Source: Ptiloglossa arizonensis | Lineage: Eukaryota; Arthropoda; Insecta; Hymenoptera; Colletidae | Direction: 5' to 3' | DNA length: 64,000 nucleotides | Assembly (NCBI RefSeq): GCF_051014685.1 | Contig: NW_027478756.1 | Coordinates: forward strand, 496,001-560,000 | Shown: piece by piece, positions 1 to 12,000 of the stretch | Numbering within the stretch: position 1 is the stretch's first letter | Layout: each line of letters starts with the position of its first letter | Translations under genes and position numbers: made by a program | The notes under the pieces: generated by a model | What the model was told of the DNA's origin: nothing | Databases searched by the model: none | Seen by the model: the letters and a program-made list of their open reading frames with translations, nothing else

Positions 1-177
1 CAACCATTCCTTAATTTCAAACTCCCGTATCTCGCGAACGAATTGACGAACTCGAGAAATTCCTGTTGCATCGGAAAGTAGAAACTCGCCCCATTACAAT
101 GGTATGTGTACTTTTCCCCTAGGCCATTCCAGTTATTGGTTTCGAGTATCAGACCAGCGAAAATTTTGATGGTTTCT
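1..177 (+). repeat. Reference satellite monomer 1
   Basis: This first full monomer defines the register used here. Landmarks in order: junction sequence caaccattcc at 1-10; CENP-B-box-like element on the minus strand at 23-39, with palindrome TCGCGA inside it; CTCGAG at 51-56; a variable segment about 88-111 that helps separate subfamilies; CCTAGG at about 119-124; a second variable segment about 125-129 (ccattccag, cctttgtag or ccatagtag types); tttcgagtatcag; then gaccagcg or gacttgcg; the AAAATTTT tract at 160-167; and a closing gatggtttct. This copy is unusual in having cccgtat rather than the common cccatat, which completes the box core. Confidence 0.9.
23..39 (-). other. CENP-B-box-like motif, perfect core match
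   Basis: Read on the minus strand this is GTTCGCGAGATACGGGA. It matches every fixed position of the minimal CENP-B box pattern nTTCGnnnnAnnCGGGn, known from mammalian centromeric satellites. The usual monomer here has cccatat on the plus strand, giving TGGG in place of CGGG (8 of 9 fixed positions), so this copy is a rare complete version. Binding by a CENP-B-like, pogo-transposase-derived protein is inference only. The pattern is short and can arise by chance. Confidence 0.45.
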
Positions 178-184
178 CAACCAT
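169..184. other. Junction hairpin, first of the per-monomer series
   Basis: ATGGTT-TCTC-AACCAT is a perfect 6-bp inverted repeat with a 4-base loop, spanning the end of monomer 1 and the start of monomer 2. It recurs at most monomer junctions in the window. A common variant class (ggttgctcaagcgttcc, for example near 1056-1073) breaks it and leaves only a short TTG/CAA stem. Short dyads are frequent features of satellite DNA; function is unknown. Confidence 0.7.
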
Positions 185-199
185 TCCTTAACTTCAAAC

Positions 200-2019
200 T
201 CCCATATCACGCGAACGGATTGACGAACTCGAGAAATTCCTGTTGCATCTGAAAGTAGAAACTCGGCCGAATACAGCGGTAAGAGTACTTTTCCCCTAGG
301 CCATAGTAGTTATTGGTTTCGATTATCAGACTTGCGAAAATTTTGATGGTTTCTCAACCATTCCTTAACTTCGAACTCCCATATCTCGCGAACGGATTCA
401 CGAACTCGAGAAATTCCTGTTGCATCTGAAAGTAGAAACTCGCACGATTACAACGGAATGTGTGTTTTTCCCCTAGGCCTTTGTAGGTATTGGTTTCCAG
501 TATCAGACCAGCGAAAATTTTGATGGTTTCTCAACCATTCCCTAAATTCAAACTCCCATATCTCGGGAACGGATTAACGATCTCGAGAAATTCCTGTTGC
601 ATCTGAAAGTAGAAACGCGCCCGATTACAATGGTGTGTGTTCTTTTCCCCTAGGCCATAGTAGTTATTGGTTTCGAGTATCAGACTTGCGAAAATTTTGA
701 TGGTTTCTCAACCATTCCTTCACCTCTAACTCCCATATCTGGCGAACGGATTGACGATCTCGAGAAATTCCTGTTGCATCTCAAAGTAGAAACACGCCCG
801 ATTACAGTGGTGTGTGTACTTTTCCCCTAGGCCATTACAGTTATTGGTTTCGAGTATCAGACCAGCGAAAATTTTGATGGTTTCTCAACCATTCCTTAAC
901 TTCAAACTCCCATATCTCGCGAACGGATTCACGAACTCGAGAAATTCCTGTTGCATCCGAAAGTAGAAACTCGCACGATTACAACTGCATGTGTATTTCT
1001 CCCCTAGGCCTTTATAGTTATTGGTTTCGAGTATCAGACTTGCGAAAATTTTGATGGTTGCTCAAGCGTTCCTTAACTTCAAACTCCCATATCTCGCGAA
1101 CGGATTGACGAACTCGAGAAATTCCTGTCTCATCTGAAAGTAGAAACTCGCCCGAATACAGCGGTAAGTGTACTTTTCCCCTAGGCCATTCCAGTTATAG
1201 GTTTCGAGTATCAGACCAGCGAAATTTTTGATGGTTTCTCAACCATTCCTTAACTTCAAACTCCCATATCTCGCGAACGGTTTGACGAACTCGAGAAATT
1301 CCTGTTGCAACTGAAAGTAGAAACTCGCCCGATTACAATGGTGTGTGTACTTTTCCGCTAGGCCATTCCAGTTATTGGTTTCGAGTATCAGACAAGCGAA
1401 ATTTTTGATGGTTTCTCAACCATTCCTTAACTTCGAACTACCATATCTCGCGAACGGATTCACGAACTCGAGAAATTCCTGTTGCATCTGAAAGTAGAAA
1501 CACGGCCGAATACAGCGGTAAGAGTACTTTTCCCCTAGGCCATAGTAGTTATTGGTTTCGATTATCAGACTTGCGAAAATGTTGATGGTTTCTCAACCAT
1601 TCCTTAACTTCGAACTCCCATATCTCGCGAACGGATTCACGAACTCGAGAAATTCCTGTTGCATCTGAAAGTAGAAACTCGCACGATTACAACGGCATGT
1701 GTGTTTTTCCCCTAGGCCTTTGTAGGTATTGGTTTCCAGTATCAGACCAGCGAAAATTTTGATGGTTTCTCAACCATTCCCTAAATTCAAACTCCCATAT
1801 CTCGGGAACGGATTAACGATCTCGAGAAATTCCTGTTGCATCTGAAAGTAGAAACGCGCCCGATTACAATGGTGTGTTTTCTTTTCCCCTAGGCCATAGT
1901 AGTTATTGGTTTCGAGTATCAGACTTGCGAAAATTTTGATAGTTTCTCAACCATTCCTTCACCTCTAACTCCCATATCTGGCGAACGGATTGACGATCTC
2001 GAGAAATTCCTGTTGCATC
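200..2019. repeat. 7-monomer duplication (1239-bp offset)
   Basis: About 200-780 recurs at about 1439-2019. A shared diagnostic ggtttccag (usually ggtttcgag) lies at 492 and 1731, and aagagtac variants line up at the same offset. The offset is exactly 7 x 177. The second copy is itself partly duplicated by the adjacent 4-monomer event, so this is an older layer of exchange. Confidence 0.75.
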
Positions 2020-3693
2020 TGAAAGTAGAAACGCGCCCGATTACAATGGTGTGTTTTCTTTTCCCCTAGGCCATTCCAGTTATTGGTTTCGAGTATCAGA
2101 CAAGCGAAATTTTTGATGGTTTCTCAACCATTCCTTAACTTCGAACTACCATATCTCGCGAACGGATTCACGAACTCGAGAAATTCCTGTTGCATCTGAA
2201 AGTAGAAACACGGCCGAATACAGCGGTAAGAGTACTTTTCCCCTAGGCCATAGTAGTTATTGGTTTCGATTATCAGACTTGCGAAAATTTTGATGGTTTC
2301 TCAACCATTCCTTAACTTCGAACTCCCATATCTCGCGAACGGATTCACGAACTCGAGAAATTCCTGTTGCATCTGAAAGTAGAAACTCGCACGATTACAA
2401 CGGCATGTGTGTTTTTCCCCTAGGCCTTTGTAGGTATTGGTTTCCAGTATCAGACCAGCGAAAATTTTGATGGTTTCTCAACCATTCCCTAAATTCAAAC
2501 TCCCATATCTCGGGAACGGATTAACGATCTCGAGAAATTCCTGTTGCATCTGAAAGTAGAAACGCGCCCGATTACAATGGTGTGTTTTCTTTTCCCCTAG
2601 GCCATAGTAGTTATTGGTTTCGAGTATCAGACTTGCGAAAATTTTGATGGTTTCTCAACCATTCCTTCACCTCTAACTCCCATATCTGACGAACGGATTG
2701 ACGATCTCGAGAAATTCCTGTTGCATCTCAAAGTAGAAACACGCCCGATTACAGTGGTGTGTGTACTTTTCCCCTTGGCCATTCCAGTTATTGGTTTCGA
2801 GTATCAGACCAGCGAAAATTTTGATGGTTTCTCAACCATTCCTTAACTTCAAACTCCCATATCTCGCGAACGGATTGACGAACTCGAGAAATTCCTGTTG
2901 CATCTGAAAGTAGAAACACGGCCGAATACAGCGGTAAGAGTACTTTTCCCCTAGGCCACAGTAGTTATTGGTTTCGATTATCAGACTTGCGAAAATTTTG
3001 ATGGTTTCTCAACCGTTCCTTAATTTCAAACTCCCATATCTCAGGAACGGATTGACGATCTCGAGAAATTCCTGTTGCATCTGAAAGTAGAAACACGCCC
3101 GATTACAGTGGTGTGTGTACTTTTCCCCTAGGCCATTACAGTTATTGGTTTCGAGTATCAGACCAGCGAAAATTTTGATGGTTTCTCAACCATTCCTTAA
3201 CTTCAAACTCCCATATCTCGCGAACGGATTCACGAACTCGAGAAATTCCTGTTGCATCCGAAAGTAGAAACTCGCACGATTACAACTGCATGTGTATTTC
3301 TCCCCTAGGCCTTTGTAGTTATTGGTTTCGAGTATCAGACTTGCGAAAATTTTGATGGTTGCTCAAGCGTTCCTTAACTTCAAACTCCCATATCTCGCGA
3401 ACGGATTGACGAACTCGAGAAATTCCTGTCTCATCTGAAAGTAGAAACTCGCCCGAATACAGCGGTAAGTGTACTTTTCCCCCAGGCCATTCCAGTTATA
3501 GGTTTCGAGTATCAGACCAGCGAAATTTTTGATGGTTTCTCAACCATTCCTTAACTTCAAACTCCCATATCTCGCGAACGGTTTGACGAACTCGAGAAAT
3601 TCCTGTTGCAACTGAAAGTAGAAACTCGCCCGATTACAATGGTGTGTGTACTTTTCCGCTAGGCCATTCCAGTTATTGGTTTCGAGTATCAGA
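785..3693. repeat. 13-monomer-spaced repeat (2301-bp offset)
   Basis: About 785-1392 reappears at about 3086-3693. The diagnostic acaactgcatgtg lies at 981 and 3282, followed in both by ttgctcaagcg, ctgtctcatctg, and the ttataggtttc monomers. The offset is exactly 13 x 177. The right edge is sharp: gacaagcg at 1391 against gacttgcg at 3692. Confidence 0.75.
1370..2735. repeat. 4-monomer tandem duplication (708-bp offset)
   Basis: About 1370-2077 and 2078-2735 share ordered variants: gacaagcg, the acaccgg-type monomer with aagagtac, ggtttccag at 1731 and 2439, and cgggaacggattaacg. The offset is exactly 4 x 177. Similarity ends where copy 2 changes to a tctcaaag monomer near 2728. Confidence 0.8.
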
Positions 3694-5670
3694 CTTGCGA
3701 AAATTTTGATGGTTTCTCAACCATTCCTTAACTTCGAACTCCCATATCTCGCGAACGGATTCACGAACTCGAGAAATTCCTGTTGCATCTGAAAGTAGAA
3801 ACTCGCACGATTACAACGGCATGTGTGTTTTTCCCCTAGGCCTTTGTAGGTATTGGTTTCCAGTATCAGACCAGCGAAAATTTTGATGGTTTCTCAACCA
3901 TTCCCTAAATTCAAACTCCCATATCTCGGGAACGGATTAACGATCTCGAGAAATTCCTGTTGCATCTGAAAGTAGAAACGCGCCCGATTACAATGGTGTG
4001 TTTTCTTTTCCCCTAGGCCATAGTAGTTATTGGTTTCGAGTATCAGACTTGCGAAAATTTTGATGGTTTCTCAACCATTCCTTCACCTCTAACTCCCATA
4101 TCTGGCGAACGGATTGACGATCTCGAGAAATTCCTGTTGCATCTCAAAGTAGAAACACGCCCGATTACAGTGGTGTGTGTACTTTTCCCCTTGGCCATTC
4201 CAGTTATTGGTTTCGAGTATCAGACCAGCGAAAATTTTGATGGTTTCTCAACCATTCCTTAACTTCAAACTCCCATATCTCGCGAACGGATTGACGAACT
4301 CGAGAAATTCCTGTTGCATCTGAAAGTAGAAGCTCGCCCGATTACAGCGGTATGTGTATTTTATCCCTAGGCTATAGTAGTTATTGGTTTCGAGTATCAG
4401 AGTTGCGAAAATTTTGATGGTTTCTCAACCGTTCCTTAATTTCAAACTCCCATATCTCAGGAACGGATTGACTATCTCGAGAAATTCCTGTTGCATCTGA
4501 AAGTAGAAACACGCCCGATTACAGTGGTGTGTGTACTTTTCCCCTAGGCCATTACAGTTATTGGTTTCGAGTATCAGACCAGCGAAAATTTTGATGGTTT
4601 CTCAACCATTCCTTAACTTCAAACTCCCATATCTCGCGAACGGATTCACGAACTCGAGAAATTCCTGTTGCATCCGAAAGTAGAAACTCGCACGATTACA
4701 ACTGCATGTGTATTTCTCCCCTAGGCCTTTGTAGTTATTGGTTTCGAGCATCAGACTTGCGAAAATTTTGATGGTTGCTCAAGCGTTCCTTAACTTCAAA
4801 CTCCCATATCTCGCGAACGGATTGACGAACTCGAGAAATTCCTGTTGCAACTGAAAGTAGAAACTCGCCCGATTACAATGGTGTGTGTACTTTTCCGCTA
4901 GGCCATTCCAGTTATTGGTTTCGAGTATCAGACAAGCGAAATTTTTGATGGTTTCTCAACCATTCCTTAACTTCGAACTACCATATCTCGCGAACGGATT
5001 CACGAACTCGAGAAATTCCTGTTGCATCTGAAAGTAGAAACACGGCCGAATACAGCGGTAAGAGTACTTTTCCCCTAGGCCACAGTAGTTATTGGTTTCG
5101 ATTATCAGACTTGCGAAAATTTTGATGGTTTCTCAACCATTCCTTAACTTCGAACTCCCATATCTCGCGAACGGATTCACGAACTCGAGAAATTCCTGTT
5201 GCATCTGAAAGTAGAAACTCGCACGATTACAACGGCATGTGTGTTTTTCCCCTAGGCCTTTGTAGGTATTGGTTTCCAGTATCAGACCAGCGAAAATTTT
5301 GATGGTTTCTCAACCATTCCCTAAATTCAAACTCCCATATCTCGGGAACGGATTAACGATCTCGAGAAATTCCTGTTGCATCTGAAAGTAGAAACGCGCC
5401 CGATTACAATGGTGTGTTTTCTTTTCCCCTAGGCCATAGTAGTTATTGGTTTCGAGTATCAGACTTGCGAAAATTTTGATGGTTTCTCAACCATTCCTTC
5501 ACCTCTAACTCCCATATCTGGCGAACGGATTGACGATCTCGAGAAATTCCTGTTGCATCTCAAAGTAGAAACACGCCCGATTACAGTGGTGTGTGTACTT
5601 TTCCCCTTGGCCATTCCAGTTATTGGTTTCGAGTATCAGACCAGCGAAAATTTTGATGGTTTCTCAACCA
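3086..5670. repeat. 8-monomer spaced mosaic (1416-bp offset)
   Basis: Diagnostics acaactgcatg at 3282 and 4698, and ggtttccag at 3855 and 5271, are 1416 bp (8 x 177) apart. A short stretch near 3600 against 4840 is instead 1239 bp (7 x 177) apart, so one monomer is missing in the second copy over that interval. The block is an imperfect 8-mer unit edited by a one-monomer exchange. Confidence 0.7.
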
Positions 5671-8600
5671 TTCCTTAACTTCAAACTCCCATATCTCGCG
5701 AACGGATTAACGAACTCGAGAAATTCCTGTTGCATCTGAAAGTAGAAGCTCGCACGAATACAACGGTATGTGTATTTTTCCCCTAGGCCTTTGTAGTTAT
5801 TGGTTTCGTGTATCAGACTAGCGAGAATTTTGATGGTTGCTCAACCATTCCTTAATTTCAAACTCCCATATCTCGCGAACGAATTGACGAGCTCGAGAAA
5901 TTCCTGTAGCATCGGAAAGTAGAAACTCGACCCATTACAATGGTGTGTGTACTTTTCCCCTAGGCCATTCCAGTTATTGGTTTCGAGTATCAGACTTGCG
6001 AAAACTTTGATGGTTGCTCAAGCGTTCCTTAACTTCAAACTCCCATACCTCGCGAACGGATTTACGAACTCGAGAAATTCCTGTTGCATCTGAAAGTAGA
6101 AACACGCCTGATTACAGTGGTGTGTGTACTTTTCCCCTAGGCCATTCCAGTTATTGGTTTCGAGTATCAGACCAGCGAAAATTTTGATGGTTTCTCAACC
6201 ATTCCTTAACTTCAAACTCCCATATCTCGCGAACGAACTGACGAACTCGAGAAATTCTTGTTGCATCTGAAAGCAGAAACTCGCCCGATTACAGCGGTGT
6301 GTGTACTTTTGCCCTAGGCCATAGTAGTTATTGGTTTCGGGTATCAGACTTGCGTGAATTTTGATGGTTTCTCAACCATTCCTTAACTTCAAACTCCCAT
6401 ATCTCGCGAACGGATTGACGAACTCGAGAAATTCTTGTTGCATCTGAAAGAAGAAACTCGCCCGATTACAGCGGTGTGTGTATTTTTGCCCTAGGCCATA
6501 GTAGTTAATGGTTTCGAGTATCAGAGTTGCGAAAATTTTGATGGTTTCTCAAGCATCCCTTAATTTCAAACGCCCATATCTCGCGAACGTATTGACGATC
6601 TCGAGAAATTCCTGTTGCATTTGAAAGTAGAAATACGCCTGATTACAGTGGTGTGTGTACTTTTCCCCTAGGCCATTCCAGTTATTGGTTTCGAGTATCA
6701 GACCAGCGAAAATTTTGATGGTTTCTCAACCATTCCTTAACTTCAAACTCCCATATCTCGCGAACGGATTCACGAACTCGAGAAATTCCTGTTGCACCCG
6801 AAAGTAGAAACTCGCACGATTACAACTGCATGTGTATTTCTCCCCTAGGCCTTTGTAGTTATTGGTTTCGAGTATCAGACTTGCGAAAATTTTGATGGTT
6901 GCTCAAGCGTTCCTTAACTTCAAACTCCCATATCTCGCGAACGGATTGACGAACTCGAGAAATTCCTGTTGCAACTGAAAGTAGAAACTCGCCCGATTAC
7001 AATGGTGTGTGTACTTTTCCGCTAGGCCATTCCAGTTATTGGTTTCGAGTATCAGACAAGCGAAATTTTTGATGGTTTCTCAACCATTCCTTAACTTCGA
7101 ACTACCATATCTCGCGAACGGATTCACGAACTCGAGAAATTCCTGTTGCATCTGAAAGTAGAAACACGGCCGAATACAGCGGTAAGAGTACTTTTCCCCT
7201 AGGCCACAGTAGTTATTGGTTTCGATTATCAGACTTGCGAAAATTTTGATGGTTTCTCAACCATTCCTTAACTTCGAACTCCCATATCTCGCGAACGGAT
7301 TCACGAACTCGAGAAATTCCTGTTGCATCTGAAAGTAGAAACTCGCACGATTACAACGGCATGTGTGTTTTTCCCCTAGGCCTTTGTAGGTATTGGTTTC
7401 CAGTATCAGACCAGCGAAAATTTTGATGGTTTCTCAACCATTCCCTAAATTCAAACTCCCATATCTCGGGAACGGATTAACGATCTCGAGAAATTCCTGT
7501 TGCATCTGAAAGTAGAAACGCGCCCGATTACAATGGTGTGTTTTCTTTTCCCCTAGGCCATAGTAGTTATTGGTTTCGAGTATCAGACTTGCGAAAATTT
7601 TGATGGTTTCTCAACCATTCCTTCACCTCTAACTCCCATATCTGGCGAACGGATTGACGATCTCGAGAAATTCCTGTTGCATCTCAAAGTAGAAACACGC
7701 CCGATTACAGTGGTGTGTGTACTTTTCCCCTTGGCCATTCCAGTTATTGGTTTCGAGTATCAGACCAGCGAAAATTTTGATGGTTTCTCAACCATTCCTT
7801 AACTTCAAACTCCCATATCTCGCGAACGGATTAACGAACTCGAGAAATTCCTGTTGCATCTGAAAGTAGAAGCTCGCACGAATACAACGGTATGTGTATT
7901 TTTCCCCTAGGCCTTTGTAGTTATTGGTTTCGTGTATCAGACTAGCGAGAATTTTGATGGTTGCTCAACCATTCCTTAATTTCAAACTCCCATATCTCGC
8001 GAACGAATTGACGAGCTCGAGAAATTCCTGTAGCATCGGAAAGTAGAAACTCGACCCATTACAATGGTGTGTGTACTTTTCCCCTAGGCCATTCCAGTTA
8101 TTGGTTTCGAGTATCAGACTTGCGAAAACTTTGATGGTTGCTCAAGCGTTCCTTAACTTCAAACTCCCATATCTCGCGAACGGATTTACGAACTCGAGAA
8201 ATTCCTGTTGCATCTGAAAGTAGAAACACGCCTGATTACAGTGGTGTGTGTACTTTTCCCCTAGGCCATTCCAGTTATTGGTTTCGAGTATCAGACCAGC
8301 GAAAATTTTGATGGTTTCTCAACCATTCCTTAACTTCAAACTCCCATATCTCGCGAACGAACTGACGAACTCGAGAAATTCTTGTTGCATCTGAAAGCAG
8401 AAACTCGCCCGATTACAGCGGTGTGTGTACTTTTGCCCTAGGCCATAGTAGTTATTGGTTTCGGGTATCAGACTTGCGTGAATTTTGATGGTTTCTCAAC
8501 CATTCCTTAACTTCAAACTCCCATATCTCGCGAACGGATTGACGAACTCGAGAAATTCTTGTTGCATCTGAAAGAAGAAACTCGCCCGATTACAGCGGTG

Positions 8601-9065
8601 TGTGTATTTTTGCCCTAGGCCATAGTAGTTAATGGTTTCGAGTATCAGAGTTGCGAAAATTTTGATGGTTTCTCAAGCATCCCTTAATTTCAAACGCCCA
8701 TATCTCGCGAACGTATTGACGATCTCGAGAAATTCCTGTTGCATCTGAAAGTAGAAACACGCCTGATTACAGTGGTGTGTGTACTTTTCCCCTAGGCCAT
8801 TCCAGTTATTGGTTTCGAGTATCAGACCAGCGAAAATTTTGATGGTTTCTCAACCATTCCTTAACTTCAAACTCCCATATCTCGCGAACGGATTCACGAA
8901 CTCGAGAAATTCCTGTTGCACCCGAAAGTAGAAACTCGCACGATTACAACTGCATGTGTATTTCTCCCCTAGGCCTTTGTAGTTATTGGTTTCGAGTATC
9001 AGACTTGCGAAAATTTTGATGGTTGCTCAAGCGTTCCTTAACTTCAAACTCCCATATCTCGCGAA
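4700..9065. repeat. 12-monomer tandem duplication (2124-bp unit)
   Basis: About 4700-6823 and 6824-9065 match nearly base for base at offset 2124 = 12 x 177. Paired diagnostics are acaactgcatg at 4698, 6822 and 8946, ggtttccag at 5271 and 7395, and the gcgaaaactttg variant near 5997 and 8121. Differences seen are few, such as catacctcg near 6052 against catatctcg in copy 2, and ttgcatttg near 6618 against ttgcatctg. Homology ends at about 9070, where gattgacg becomes gatttacg. Confidence 0.85.
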
Positions 9066-12000
9066 CGGATTTACGAACTCGAGAAATTCCTGTTGCATCT
9101 GAAAGTAGAAACACGCCTGATTGCAGTGGTGTGTGTACTTTTCCCCTAGGCCATTCCAGTTATTGGTTTCGAGTATCAGACCAGCGAAAATTTTGATGGT
9201 TTCTCAACCATTCCTTAACTTCAAACTCCCATATCTCGCGAACGGATTGACGAACTCGAGAAATTCCTGTCTCATCTGAAAGTAGAAACTCGCACGACTA
9301 CCACGGCATGTGTATTTTTCCCCTAGGCCTTTGTAGTTCTTTGTTTCGGGAATCAGACTTGCGAAAATTTTGATGGTTTCTCAACCATTCCTTAACTTCA
9401 AACTCCCATATCTCAGGAACGGATTGACGATCTCGAGAAATTCCTGTTGCATCTGAAAGTAGAAACACGCCCGATTACAGTGGTGTGTGTACTTTTCCCC
9501 TAGGCCATTACAGTTATTGGTTTCGAGTATCAGACCAGCGAAAATTTTGATGGTTTCTCAACCATTCCTTAACTTCAAACTCCCATATCTCGCGAACGGA
9601 TTCACGAACTCGAGAAATTCCTGTTGCACCCGAAAGTAGAAACTCGCACGATTACAACTGCATGTGTATTTCTCCCCTAGGCCTTTGTAGTTATTGGTTT
9701 CGAGTATCAGACTTGCGAAAATTTTGATGGTTGCTCAAGCGTTCCTTAACTTCAAACTCCCATATCTCGCGAACGGATTGACGAACTCGAGAAATTCCTG
9801 TCTCATCTGAAAGTAGAAACTCGCCCGAATACAGCGGTAAGTGTACTTTTCCCCTAGGCCATTCCAGTTATAGGTTTCGAGTATCAGACCAGCGAAATTT
9901 TTGATGGTTTCTCAACCATTCCTTAACTTCAAACTCCCATATCTCGCGAACGGTTTGACGAACTCGAGAAATTCCTGTTGCAACTGAAAGTAGAAACGCG
10001 CCCGATTACAATGGTGTGTGTACTTTTCCGCTAGGCCATTCCAGTTATTGGTTTCGAGTATCAGACAAGCGAAATTTTTGATGGTTTCTCAACCATTCCT
10101 TAACTTCGAACTACCATATCTCGCGAACGGATTCACGAACTCGAGAAATTCCTGTTGCATCTGAAACTAGAAACTCGCACGACTACAACGGCACGAGCAT
10201 TTTTGCCCTAGGCCAGAGTAGTTATTGGTTTCGAGTAACAGAGTTGCGAAAATTTTGATGGTTTCTCAACCATTCCTTAATTTCAAACTCCCATATCTCG
10301 CGAACGGATTGAAGATCTCGAGAAATTCCTGTTGCATCTGAAAGTAGAAACACGCCCGATTACAGTGGTGTGTGTACTTTTCCCCTAGGCCAATCCAGTT
10401 ATTGGTTTCGAGTATCAGACCAGCGAAAATTTTGATTGTTTCTCAACCATCCATTAACTTCAAACTCCCATATCTCGCGAACGGATTCACGAACTCGAGA
10501 AATTCCTGTTGCATCCGAAAGTAGAAACTCGCACGATAACAACTGCATGTGTATTTCTCCCCTAGGCCAATCCAGTTATTGGTTTCGAGTATCAGACCAG
10601 CGAAAATTTTGATTGTTTCTCAACCATCCCTTAACTTCAAACTCCCATATCTCGCGAACGGATTCACGAACTCGAGAAATTCCTGTTGCATCCGAAAGTA
10701 GAAACTCGCACGATAACAACTGCATGTGTATTTCTCCCCTAGGCCTTTGTAGTTAATGGTTTCGGGAATCAGACTTGCGAAAATTTTGATGGTTTCTCAA
10801 CTATTCCTCCACTTCTAACTCCTATATCTGGCGAACGGATTGACGATCTCGACAAATTCCTGTTGCATCTGAAAGTAGAAACACGCCCGATTACATTGCT
10901 GTGTGTACTTTTCCCCTACGCCATTCCAGTTATTGGTTTCGAGTATCAGACTAGCGAAAATTTTGAAGGTTTCTCAACCATTCCTTAACTTCAAACTCCC
11001 ATATCTCAGGAACGGATTGACGATCTCGAGAAATTCCTGTTGCATCTGAAAGTAGAAACACGCCCGATTACAGTGGTGTGTGTACTTTTCCCCTAGGCCA
11101 TTACAGTTATTGGTTTCGAGTATCAGACCAGCGAAAATTTTGATGGTTTCTCAACCATTCCTTAACTTCAAAGTCCCATATCTCGCGAACGCATTGACGA
11201 GTTCGAGAAATTCCTGTTGCATCTGAAAGTAGAAACTCGTCCGATTACAATGGTGTGTGTACTTTTCCCCTAGGCCATTCCAGTTATTGGTTTCGAGTAT
11301 CAGACCAGGGAAATTTTTGATGGCTTCTCAACCATTCCTTAACTTCAAACTCCCACATCTCGCGAACTGATTGACGAACTCCAGAAATTCCTGTTGCATC
11401 TGAAAGTAGAAACTCGCCCGATGACAGCGGTATTTGTATTTTTGCCCTAGGCCATAGTAGTTATTGGTTTCGAGTATCATGGTTGCGAAAATTTTGATGG
11501 TTTCTCAACCATTCCTTAACTTCGAACTCCCATATCTCGCGAACGGATTCACGAACTCGAGAAAATCCTGTTGCATCTGAAAGTAGAAACTCGCACGATT
11601 ACAACGGCATGTGTATTTCTGCCCTAGGCCATAGTAGTTATTGGTTTCGAGTATCAGACTTGCGAAAATTTTGATGGTTTCTCAACCATTCCTTAATTTC
11701 AAACTCCCATATCTCGCGAACGAATTGACGAACTCGAGAAATTCCAGTTGCATCTGAAAGTAGAAACACGCCCGATTACAATGGTGTGTGTACTTTTCCC
11801 CTAGGCCATAGTAGTTATTGGTTTCGAGTATCAGACTTGCGAAAATTTTGATGGTTTCTCAACCATTCCTTAATTTCAAACTCCCATATCTCGGGAACGG
11901 ATTGACGATCTCGAGAAATTCCTGTTGCATCTGAAAGTAGAAACTCGCCCGACTACAACGGTATGTGTATTTTTCCCCTAAGCCTTTGTAGTTATTGGTT

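Noticed and set aside
140..152. RNA polymerase III B-box-like ggtttcgagtatc in each monomer
   Set aside because: It resembles GWTCRANNC but fails at the first and last fixed positions and has no matching A box at the right distance. A tRNA or SINE origin is not supported.
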